A stretch of DNA of 64,000 nt. Source: Clostridia bacterium. Its GTDB lineage: Bacteria > Bacillota_A > Clostridia > TANB77 > CAG-508. The notes under the pieces were generated by a model. That model was not told the DNA's origin, searched no databases, and was given only the letters and a program-made list of their open reading frames with translations. The position numbers were made by a program, and so were the translations under genes. The stretch's first letter is position 1. The number at the start of each line of letters is the position of its first letter. Shown in pieces: positions 26,564 through 35,297 of the stretch. The stretch spans positions 1 to 64,000 of the forward strand of contig JAAVZD010000027.1 in NCBI GenBank assembly GCA_022791475.1, in the 5' to 3' direction.

Positions 26564-28336
26564 ATGTTTAAAATTAAATTAGAAGGTGGAAGAACAATGG
26601 AAATAGAAGAAAGTATGTATTGGCATACAACAGCCCATATACTAGCACAAGCAGTAAAAAGGCTATTTCCAAACTATAAATTAACAATAGGACCAGCAAT
26701 TGAAAATGGTTTCTATTATGATTTCGATGTAGAAAAACCATTTACAGAAGACGATATATCAAAAATAGAAGAAGAAATGAAAAAAATAATAAAAGAAGAT
26801 TTGACTATAGAAAGATTTGAACTTCCAAGAGAAGAAGCAATTAAATTAATGGAGGAAAAAGAAGAACCTTACAAAGTAGAATTAATAAAAGAATTGCCAG
26901 AAGGAGAAGTAATATCATTCTATAAACAAGGTGAATTTGTAGACTTATGTCGTGGGCCACATCTTCCAAGCACAGGAAAAGTAAAAGCAATAAAATTAAC
27001 ATCAATGTCATCTGCATATTGGAGAGGAGACGCAAAAAACAAATCTCTTCAAAGGATATATGGAATATCATTCCCAAAAGCAAGCGAATTAGAAGAATAT
27101 TTGACAAAGCTAGAAGAAGCGAAACAACGTGACCATAGAAAATTAGGAAAAGAATTAGGAATATTCATGACACATGACTTAGTAGGAAAAGGTTTACCAA
27201 TGTACTTACCAAATGGATATATTGTATGGGAATTATTAGAAAACTATATAAAAGGAAAAGAAAAGAAACTAGGATATAAACACGTATTAACACCACCACT
27301 AGCAACAGTAGACCTATACAAAACATCAGGACACTGGGACCACTACAAAGATGGAATGTTCCCTAAAATGGAAGTAGAAGGAGAAGAATTCGTACTTCGC
27401 CCAATGAACTGCCCACACCACATGATGATATATGCAAATACTATACATTCTTATAGAGATTTACCAATAAGAATAGGAGAAATAGCAAGAGACTGCAGGT
27501 TTGAAGCAAGTGGAACATTAAAAGGAATAGAAAGGGTAAGAACATTCTGCCAAAATGATGCCCATTTATTTGTAACACCAGAACAAATAGAAGAAGAATT
27601 CAAAACAGTAGTAAACTTAATATTAGAAGCATATAAAGACCTAAATATTACAGACTATCACTTTGAATTATCTTTAAGAGACCCAGAAGATAAAGTAAAA
27701 TATCACCCAGATGATGAAATGTGGAACAACGCAGAAAACAAATTAAGAAAAGTTTTAGATGATATTGGAATTCCATATGTAGAAAAAATAGGAGAAGCAG
27801 CATTTTATGGACCAAAATTAGATGTTCAAGTAAAACCAGCAGTAGGAAATGAATATTCATTATCAACATGTCAACTAGATTTCTGCTTACCAGCAAAATT
27901 CAACTTAAGCTATATAGATAAAGACGGAGAAAAGAAAATGCCAGTAGTACTTCACAGAGCAGTATTTGGAAGTATAGACAGATTTATAGCATACTACTTA
28001 GAAGAAACAAAAGGAGCATTACCAATATGGCTTGCACCATTACAAGTAAAAGTATTACCAATTACAGATAAACAATTAGATTATGCAAAAGAAGTTAATA
28101 GCAAATTACTAGAAAAAGGAATAAGAGTAGAACTAGACTCAAGACAAGAAAAACTAGGTTACAAAATACGTGAAGCGCAAATGTCAAAAGTTCCATATAT
28201 ATTAGTAATAGGTGATAAAGAAATAGAAGCAAAAGCAGTAGGAGTAAGATCAAGAAGTGAAGGAGACATAGGACAACTTCCAGTAGAAGAATTTATAGAA
28301 CGCATACAAGAAGAAATAAAAAATTATACAATATAA
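26564..28336 (+). CDS. thrS: Threonyl-tRNA synthetase with a much shortened TGS region
   Basis: ThrRS charges tRNA-Thr and edits Ser-tRNA-Thr. I start at ATG 26564, nine bases after GAAGGAGG; the upstream GTG lies before that site. Of the normal 60-residue TGS domain only about 16 residues remain before the editing domain, whose HTTAHILAQAVKRLFP and later CRGPHLPSTGKVKAIKL carry the zinc-like His/Cys editing site. The class II core has PMNCPHHMMIY, RIGEIARDCRFEASG, motif 2 RVRTFCQNDAHLF and motif 3 HRAVFGSIDRFIAYYLEE, and an anticodon-binding domain ends the 590 residues. A T-box leader controls it. Confidence 0.96.
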   Translation: MFKIKLEGGRTMEIEESMYWHTTAHILAQAVKRLFPNYKLTIGPAIENGFYYDFDVEKPFTEDDISKIEEEMKKIIKEDLTIERFELPREEAIKLMEEKEEPYKVELIKELPEGEVISFYKQGEFVDLCRGPHLPSTGKVKAIKLTSMSSAYWRGDAKNKSLQRIYGISFPKASELEEYLTKLEEAKQRDHRKLGKELGIFMTHDLVGKGLPMYLPNGYIVWELLENYIKGKEKKLGYKHVLTPPLATVDLYKTSGHWDHYKDGMFPKMEVEGEEFVLRPMNCPHHMMIYANTIHSYRDLPIRIGEIARDCRFEASGTLKGIERVRTFCQNDAHLFVTPEQIEEEFKTVVNLILEAYKDLNITDYHFELSLRDPEDKVKYHPDDEMWNNAENKLRKVLDDIGIPYVEKIGEAAFYGPKLDVQVKPAVGNEYSLSTCQLDFCLPAKFNLSYIDKDGEKKMPVVLHRAVFGSIDRFIAYYLEETKGALPIWLAPLQVKVLPITDKQLDYAKEVNSKLLEKGIRVELDSRQEKLGYKIREAQMSKVPYILVIGDKEIEAKAVGVRSRSEGDIGQLPVEEFIERIQEEIKNYTI

Positions 28337-28341
28337 AATAA

Positions 28342-28438
28342 GTGACAATGGGACGGAGTTTTTGTCACTAGCCTTTTAGGACTTTTAAATTAAAAAAATT
28401 CTAAACAACTAGTGACAAAAACTCCGTCCCATTGTCAC
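28342..28438. repeat. Perfect 29-bp inverted repeat pair (REP/BIME-like)
   Basis: The arms 28342-28370 and 28410-28438 are exact reverse complements, each beginning or ending with GTGACAATGGGACGGAG and each with its own inner GTGACA/TGTCAC palindrome, around a 39-base A+T-rich spacer. The layout matches paired REP sequences. The right arm runs up to the rqcP ribosome-binding site. Confidence 0.85.
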
Positions 28439-28453
28439 GAAAGGAGAATAAAA

Positions 28454-28690
28454 ATGAGATTAGATAAATTTCTAAAAGTTTCAAGAGTAATAAAAAGAAG
28501 AACTGTTGCAAATGAAGCGGCAGATGGTGGTAGGGTATCTGTAAATGGAAAAATAGTAAAACCAAGCTATGAAGTAAAAGTAGGAGATATTGTAGAAATA
28601 AAATTTGGAGATAAAATATCTAAATTTGAAATTATAAAAATACCACAAGTTGCAGGAAAAGATATGGGAGAATTAATAAAGATATTATAA
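28454..28690 (+). CDS. rqcP: S4-domain protein RqcP (YabO/Hsp15-like)
   Basis: 78 residues, almost entirely one S4 RNA-binding domain: MRLDKFLKVSRVIKRRTVAN, then ADGGRVSVNGKIVKPSYEVK and VGDIVEIKFG. RqcP works with RqcH on stalled 50S-peptidyl-tRNA, helping add C-terminal alanine tails for ribosome quality control. I start at ATG 28454 after AAGGAG; the longer frame from 28412 begins inside an inverted repeat. The terminator at 28705 closes the unit. Confidence 0.92.
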   Translation: MRLDKFLKVSRVIKRRTVANEAADGGRVSVNGKIVKPSYEVKVGDIVEIKFGDKISKFEIIKIPQVAGKDMGELIKIL

Positions 28691-28704
28691 AAATATTATC
28701 ACGC

Positions 28705-28736
28705 AAAAAGGATTGGAAAAATACCAATTCTTTTTT
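28705..28736 (+). terminator. Rho-independent terminator after rqcP
   Basis: A 12-bp stem (28705-28716 with 28724-28735, one G-T pair) ends in six T. Confidence 0.75.
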
Positions 28737-28826
28737 ACTTTTTTATTGTTTAGAAACCTAAATTATGATATACTTTCCTTAAAATATATAATATATAAGA
28801 TATAAAAAATAATACAATAATAAAAG

Positions 28827-28873
28827 GACTGTCCCTACCGTTCCGATTTCGGAACGAAAAAGACCGTCCCTAC
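28827..28873 (+). repeat. Family A-related element upstream of dnaE
   Basis: An 8-bp hairpin (CGTTCCGA 28839-28846 with TCGGAACG 28849-28856) is flanked by two near-direct copies of GACYGTCCCTAC. It lies just before the dnaE ribosome-binding site. Confidence 0.55.
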
Positions 28874-28893
28874 TGTGCGGAGGGAGAAGAAGG

Positions 28894-31800
28894 ATGTCGA
28901 ATTTTGTACACTTACACATACATAGTGAGTTTAGCTTACTAGATGGAGCAAATAGAATAAAAGATATACCAGTTATAGCAAGTAAGCTAGGAATGAATGC
29001 AATAGCAATTACAGACCATGGCTCTATGTTTGGAGTTATAGACTTTTACAAAGCCTGCAAGGCAAATGATATAAAACCAATTATAGGGTGCGAAGTATAT
29101 GTAGCACCACGAACAAGGCATGATAAAGATCCTAATTTAGATAGTAAATATAACCACTTAATATTATTAGCAAAAGATAAACAAGGTTACCAAAACTTAT
29201 CAAAATTAGTTTCTATAGGCTACACAGAGGGTTTTTATTATAAACCACGTATAGATAAAGAAATACTAGAAAAATACCATGAAGGTCTAGTATGCTGTAG
29301 TGCATGTTTAGCAGGAGAAGTAAATCAAGCAATACTAAATAACAATATGGAAGAGGCAAAAAAAGTAGCACTATGGTTCAAAGAACTATTTGGAGAAGAC
29401 TACTACCTAGAAATTCAAAACAATGGAGTAAAAGAGCAAATACTAGTAAATCAAAAATTAATAGAATTATCAAAAGAACTAAACATTCCACTAGTAGCAA
29501 CAAATGATGCTCATTATTCAACACGAGAAGATGCATATAATCATGAAGTATTACTATGTATTCAAACAGGGAAGAAAATGTCAGACGAAGACAGAATGCG
29601 TTTTGAAACAGATGAACTATATATAAAATCACCAGAAGAAATGAGTGATTACTTCTCAAATGTACCAGAAGCGATAGAAAACACAGTAAAAATAGCAGAA
29701 AAATGTAATGTGGAATTTGAATTTGGTCATACAATACTACCAAATTATGATGTGCCAGAAGGTTTTGAAACACACTATGATTATATAGAGAATTTGACCA
29801 AAAAAGGTTTAATAAAAAGATATGGGAAAGAAAATGAGGCTAACCTAGAGGAAGCATATAATTCCCTACCAGAAGAAATAACAAAAAGATCAGAATACGA
29901 ATTAGGTGTAATCAAAAAAATGGGCTATGTAGACTACTTCCTAATAGTATGGGACTACATAAATTTTGCAAAAACACATGATATACCAGTAGGCCCAGGC
30001 CGTGGCTCAGGAGCAGGTTCAATAGTAGCCTATGCCATAGGAATAACAGATATAGACCCAATAAAATATAACCTACTATTTGAACGTTTCCTAAACCCTG
30101 AAAGAATTAGTATGCCCGACTTTGACGTAGACTTCTGCTACGAAAAAAGAGATAAAGTAATAGAATATGTATGTGAAAAATATGGCTATGACCATGTATC
30201 CCAAATAATAACATTTGGAACAATGTCAGCAAGAATGGTAATACGTGATGTAGCAAGAGTGCTAGACGTTCCATACGCCGAAGCAGATAAACTTGCAAAA
30301 ATGATACCAAATGAAATTCATATAACAATAAAAAAAGCAATGGAGCAAAATAGAGAACTAAGAGATTTATATGAATCAGATGCAGAAATAAAAAAACTAT
30401 TAGATATAGCAATGGCACTAGAAGGAATGCCACGTCAGGCCTCAACACACGCTTGTGGAATAGTAATAACAAAAGACCCAGTAGATACATATGTGCCACT
30501 ATATGTAAGAGAAGGAAACATATCTACACAATTTATAATGACAACCCTAGAAGAACTAGGTTTATTAAAAATGGACTTTTTAGGACTACGTACATTAACA
30601 GTTATAAAAGACACAATAGACTTAGTAAAAAAAGATAAAAACATAGAAGTAGAATTTGACAAAGAGATGAATGATCCAAAAGTATATAAACTATGGCAAG
30701 AAGGGAACTCAGTTGGAATATTTCAATTTGAATCACAAGGAATGACAAACTTCATGAAAGAGCTAAAACCAGATAGCTTAGAAGACATAATAGCTGGAGT
30801 TTCACTATATCGCCCAGGCCCAATGGACCAAATCCCAAGATATATAGCAAACAAAAAGGACCCTGAACACGCAGTATACACACACCCTTCTCTAAAACCA
30901 ATACTAGAAGTAACCTATGGCTGTATGGTATACCAAGAACAAGTTATGCAAATAGTTAGGGACTTAGCAGGCTATTCACTAGGAAGAGCCGACTTAGTAC
31001 GTCGTGCAATGGGAAAGAAAAAGCTAGAAGTAATGGCAAAAGAAAGAGAAATATTTATACATGGACAATTAGATGAAGAAGGAAACGTAATAGTTCCAGG
31101 CTGTGTACGAAATGGAATAGATGAAAAAAGTGCAGACAAAATATTTGATGAAATGGCAGAATTTGCAAAATATGCTTTCAACAAATCACACGCAGCAGCA
31201 TATGCAGTAGTATCATACCAAACAGCATACTTAAAAGCATATTACCCAGAAGAATTCATGGCAGCAACACTAAATAGCTTTTTAGGAAACTTAGATAAAG
31301 TACCATACTACATAGAAGAATGTAAAAGGCTAAACATAGAAATATTAAAACCAGACATAAATGAAAGTGAAACAAGGTTCACAGTAGATAAAAATGGTAA
31401 AATACGTTTCGGAATGGGAAGCATAAAAAACGTAGGAACAGTAGCAGTAGATAGCATAGTAGAAGAAAGAAGAAAAAATGGAAAATACAAAAGCTTCACA
31501 GAATTTTGTGAAAGAATACAAGGAGAAGCAGTAAACAAAAAATGTATAGAAAGTTTAATAAAAGCAGGAGCCTTCGACGAATTTGAACAAACAAGAAGCA
31601 CACTAATGGCATCATTTGAAGAAATACTAGACTCAATATCAGACTCATCAAAAAAGAACTTCAAAGGCCAAGTATCAATGTTCGACTTAAACTCACGGAA
31701 ATACTGAGGAGAAAAATGACCTAGAAAAATTAAAATACACATATCACACACTAAAAGAATACTCAGATAAAGAACTACTATCAATGGAAAAAGAAATGCT

Positions 31801-32473
31801 AGGATTATACATATCAGGCCACCCATTAGAAGAACTAAAAGAACAAATAGAAATGTGTTCAAACATAAGCACACTAAAAATAAGAGAAGCACTAGAAGAA
31901 CAAGAACAAACAGGAGCAATTCAACTAAAAGATGGACAAAATGTAAAATTTGCAGGAATAATAAACAGCATCAAAAAGAAATACACAAAAAATAACAAAA
32001 TAATGGCATTTGTAAACATAGAAGACTTATATGGAAACATAGAAACAATAGTATTCGAAAATGCATACCAACAAGCAGGAACAGCTTTAATGGAAGAAAG
32101 TATAGTATTAGTAGAAGGGCGTTTAAGTATACGTGAAGAAGAACAAAGTGTAAGTATAATAGCAAACAAAATAGTCCCATTGGGGACGTTTCCTAATGGG
32201 GTATCTGACACTTTTGGGACATCTGTCACTTTTGGAAATCAAGAAATACCAAAAAGAAAAGAGATAACTATAAATATTACAAATCTAGCAGAAGAGCAAA
32301 AAGATAAATTAAGAGGAGCACTTAAATTTTTTACAGGAGATAGAAACAATACACCAGTAAAAATAATAAATGGAGAAAACAAAATGCCAGCAGGTGGAAT
32401 ATTTGTAAATGGTAGCACTTTGGAAGAAATAGAAGAAATAGTAGGAAAAGAGAATGTATCAATTTTAGGATAG
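28894..32473 (+). CDS. dnaE: DNA polymerase III alpha subunit (DnaE), requiring a +1 frameshift at a CGG codon
   Basis: The replicative polymerase subunit DnaE. Up to 31695 the frame encodes the PHP domain (HLHIHSEFSLLDG), the palm with PGRGSGAGSIVAYA and PDFDVDFCYEKR holding catalytic Asp residues, the beta-clamp-facing region and the helix-hairpin-helix part (IKAGAFDEF). It then reaches TCA CGG AAA TAC TGA. Skipping the C at 31696 continues GNTEEKNDLEKLKYTYHT and the normal C-terminus with GLYISGHPLEEL and an OB fold (KFAGIINSIKKKYTKNNKIM). With the shift it is about 1190 residues; without it, 937 and no OB domain. A family A repeat encodes an insert at about 32174-32237. Confidence 0.95.
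31693..31707 (+). other. +1 frameshift site TCA-CGG-A in dnaE
   Basis: The zero frame reads TCA CGG AAA TAC TGA. The downstream frame starts with GGA at 31697, after skipping the C at 31696. The junction gives LNS-GNTEEKND. Confidence 0.85.
32174..32237 (+). repeat. Family A repeat inside the dnaE reading frame
   Basis: GTCCCATTGGGGACGTTTCC, then a middle part, then GTCACTTTTGGAA, closely matching the intergenic copies. In frame it encodes VPLGTFPNGVSDTFGTSV, an insert late in the C-terminal region of DnaE. Confidence 0.8.
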
Positions 32474-32508
32474 TTATTAACCTAAGATAAATATTAAGTT
32501 TCCAATTT

Positions 32509-32542
32509 ACTAGCACAGGTTGTATCTGTGCTAGTTTTCTTT
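32509..32542 (+). terminator. Rho-independent terminator after dnaE
   Basis: A 10-bp GC-containing stem (32509-32518 with 32526-32535), 7-base loop and TTTTCTTTT follow. Confidence 0.8.
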
Positions 32543-32678
32543 TATATATTAATAAAAAGTTGATTTTTAACTTAAACTATTGTATAAAAACATAAAATAA
32601 GATATTATAATGAATAAGATAAAATTTTTTACTTTTTTAAAACTGAAAAGTAAACTATAAACAAAAAGTGAGGTAAAA

Positions 32679-32830
32679 ATGAAAATATTAATTGCAGGTT
32701 TTGAAGGAAATAATAATTCGGCAAAAATACTATTAGATAATATAAAAGAAAAAATAATGAAGATATTGATAACATTGAAGACATAGAAAAATTGTCAAAT
32801 GCAATATTAAATTATATTAAAACTTTATAA
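32679..32830 (+). pseudogene. Relic of a gene with an internal deletion (possibly pyroglutamyl-peptidase-like)
   Basis: From ATG 32679, after GAGG, the frame gives MKILIAGFEGNNNSAKILLDN and stops at 32786. In another frame the DNA continues NIEDIEKLSNAILNYIKTL up to a stop at 32830. The first part resembles the N-terminus of C15 peptidases (MKILITGF...NPS), and the second has the look of a C-terminal helix. A gene that lost its middle is the simplest reading, but the parent family is only a guess. Confidence 0.35.
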
Positions 32831-32844
32831 AAAAGGAGAAATAA

Positions 32845-34107
32845 ATGGAACAATTAACGGTAAAAAAACAAATAAAAAGGTCACTGCCAATTGCTTTTGA
32901 AAGTTTAATTAATATATTAATGACTTTAGTAGATACATTAGTTATTGCAACTTTAGGAGTAGAAGCTGTAGGTGCTATTGGAGCAATGGCAGTTATATTA
33001 AACTTCATGCAAATGAGTATACAAACTATACATGTTTCAAATAATACACTAGTATCAAAAGCAGTAGGGGAAGAAAATAAAGAAAAAGTAGGTTTAGCAA
33101 CAGGAAATGCAGTTATAATGGCAACTGTGGTTTCGATAATTACAATAATTTTAGTATATTTTATACAACCTACATTTCCAGAATTATTTAAAGTTGATAA
33201 AATATGTATAACATATTTAACAATAAGATTAATGGGATTTATACAAAGTTCAATAGTAACAGTATTATCAGGTCATCAAAGAGCAATTGGAAATCAAGGA
33301 AATATATTAAAATTAAGAATAGTAGCAGTAATATTAAATTTATTATTAGATATATTTGTAGTAAAAAAAGGCTATGGAGTCGCAGGAGTTGCATATGTAA
33401 CAATAGCAATAGACACTTTACTTGCAATTTACTTATATATTAAAACAACAAAAACAGTAAAATATAAGCTAAACAAAAGTTGTTTTATGGATTTATTCTA
33501 TTTATTTAAATGGAACTTTGTAGAAAGAATTGCATCTAAAATAGATAATTTTGTATTTAATATTATTGTTTCAAGAATGGGAGAACTAGAATATGCAGTT
33601 CATGTAATATTGCAACAAATTGCCAATATATATGAAGCATTTATTCAAGGATTCGGGGATGGAATTACCATAAGTGTAGGAATTGCAACAGGAAAAAAAG
33701 AAAAGCAAGAAATGGAAACAGTAAAAATAGTAGCAAAAAAAGTAATAAAATATTGCAAGCTAAGTTTTCCAATTCTAATTTTAACAATTGCAATAATAGT
33801 TAGAAGAATAGCACTTCCAGAACTAGAACTAGCAAAAATATACTATAAAGTATTACCACTTTTATTAATAGGAACATATGTAACAGCAAGTGCAACTTAT
33901 TATTTTGCAATATTAAGAGGAATACGAGATTTTAAGTTTTTAGCAAAAAGAAATATAATAAGTTCAATAATAAAAATAGCATTAGCCTTTATATTAGGCT
34001 ATACTCCACTTGGAATATTAGGTGTATGGTTATCATATTTAATATATGGAATAGTACAAAAATATATGTCAAAACAAAGATATGAAGAATTAGGAAAAAG
34101 CAATTAA
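32845..34107 (+). CDS. MATE family efflux transporter
   Basis: 420 residues, about twelve membrane helices in two similar halves, as in MATE cation-drug antiporters: IKRSLPIAFESLINILMTLV then DTLVIATLGVEAVGAIGAM at the start, and the second-half repeat beginning near WNFVERIASKIDNFVFN. It begins after AAAAAGGAG and leads a four-gene run of transporters with gaps of 0-11 bases (MATE, MFS-like, two ABC halves), which suggests one operon for export of some compound. Substrate unknown. Confidence 0.88.
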   Translation: MEQLTVKKQIKRSLPIAFESLINILMTLVDTLVIATLGVEAVGAIGAMAVILNFMQMSIQTIHVSNNTLVSKAVGEENKEKVGLATGNAVIMATVVSIITIILVYFIQPTFPELFKVDKICITYLTIRLMGFIQSSIVTVLSGHQRAIGNQGNILKLRIVAVILNLLLDIFVVKKGYGVAGVAYVTIAIDTLLAIYLYIKTTKTVKYKLNKSCFMDLFYLFKWNFVERIASKIDNFVFNIIVSRMGELEYAVHVILQQIANIYEAFIQGFGDGITISVGIATGKKEKQEMETVKIVAKKVIKYCKLSFPILILTIAIIVRRIALPELELAKIYYKVLPLLLIGTYVTASATYYFAILRGIRDFKFLAKRNIISSIIKIALAFILGYTPLGILGVWLSYLIYGIVQKYMSKQRYEELGKSN

Positions 34108-34118
34108 AAGGTGAAAAA

Positions 34119-35297
34119 ATGGGAGAAAAATTTGCAAAATTAAAAGATGAAAATAAAATACTAGTAATGTTAGCTTTTTTTAGTATATCAAAAGGTTTAT
34201 GGGAGAATTTTAGACAGTTATGGCTACAAGACAATATGTTAAATGTTACACAAATTAGTCAAATATTAAGTGTAGCAAGTTTGTGTTGTGTTGTTGTATT
34301 AATAATACTTGCAAAAAGGTTATCGTTAAAAAGAATAAGAACAATCCTTTTAACCTCATTCGTTATGAAAGGATTATGTTTAATACTATTATACATGCTA
34401 AATCGCACAGGTTATCAAAATATAATAAATATAATTGTAATATTAGATACTATTTTCGAAAGAATAATTGTAATTAGTATATATCCTTTTATTGTATCAA
34501 TAAAAAAAGATGATAGATTATATAGTAAAAGAAAATTAGTTGAATACTTATTTTGTGATATAGGAATTTTAGTTGGAGGTATTTTAATAGGGAAGAGCTT
34601 AGCAAATATAGTAATAGACTATAATATATGCTTGTTAATATCAATTGTATTTTTAATACTAGCAATTATCACAATATTAAATATAAAAAGACCACAAATT
34701 CAAGAAAAGAAAATGCAATTTAAAGAAGCCTTAAGTTATATATTAAAAGATAAAATAGTTCGTTTATATGTATTAGACTATTTTTGTGGACAAATAGCAA
34801 TGAACACAGGTTTAGGACTAAAAATGCTAATGCTTACAAATATATTCAATTTTTCAGATGGAAATGCAACAAATTATTTATTAGTAGTAGGGCTAATAGC
34901 AGATTTAATAGGAATTATAGTATTAAAATATCTTACAGGAAAAAATGATTATATAACTATAAGCATAAAATTTGGAATTAGACTTTTATTATATGCAGTA
35001 GCGTTTATAAGCAACAATTTAGTAATATGTTTTATAGCAATGACTTGGTCAATTTTAATTTCAACAGCATATGAAAATATAACAGATGCACCATATATTA
35101 ATAGAGTATTAAACGAATATCAAATGATATTTACAAATATTCGTTATATAATAGGCTTAATAGGAACATCAATAGGGCTATATTTTGCAGGAATAATGTA
35201 TAGCAAAGGAATACCATATATGCTTGGGCTATCCGCATTTATAATGATTTTCCAAATTTCTATTGCTTATTATTTAATATATTTAAGAAAAAAATAA
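34119..35297 (+). CDS. MFS-like multi-pass transporter
   Basis: 392 residues with about twelve hydrophobic segments and a central charged loop (RPQIQEKKMQFKEALSYILKD), the layout of a major facilitator protein. Signature motifs are weak, so the family call is moderate. It starts eleven bases after the MATE gene, and its stop codon abuts the ATG of the next ABC gene, so all are probably cotranslated. Confidence 0.65.
   Translation: MGEKFAKLKDENKILVMLAFFSISKGLWENFRQLWLQDNMLNVTQISQILSVASLCCVVVLIILAKRLSLKRIRTILLTSFVMKGLCLILLYMLNRTGYQNIINIIVILDTIFERIIVISIYPFIVSIKKDDRLYSKRKLVEYLFCDIGILVGGILIGKSLANIVIDYNICLLISIVFLILAIITILNIKRPQIQEKKMQFKEALSYILKDKIVRLYVLDYFCGQIAMNTGLGLKMLMLTNIFNFSDGNATNYLLVVGLIADLIGIIVLKYLTGKNDYITISIKFGIRLLLYAVAFISNNLVICFIAMTWSILISTAYENITDAPYINRVLNEYQMIFTNIRYIIGLIGTSIGLYFAGIMYSKGIPYMLGLSAFIMIFQISIAYYLIYLRKK

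Noticed and set aside
31308..31919. A 203-residue minus-strand frame spanning the dnaE frameshift
   Set aside because: It is antisense to conserved DnaE sequence, Leu/Phe-rich like all shadow frames here, and has no start signals.
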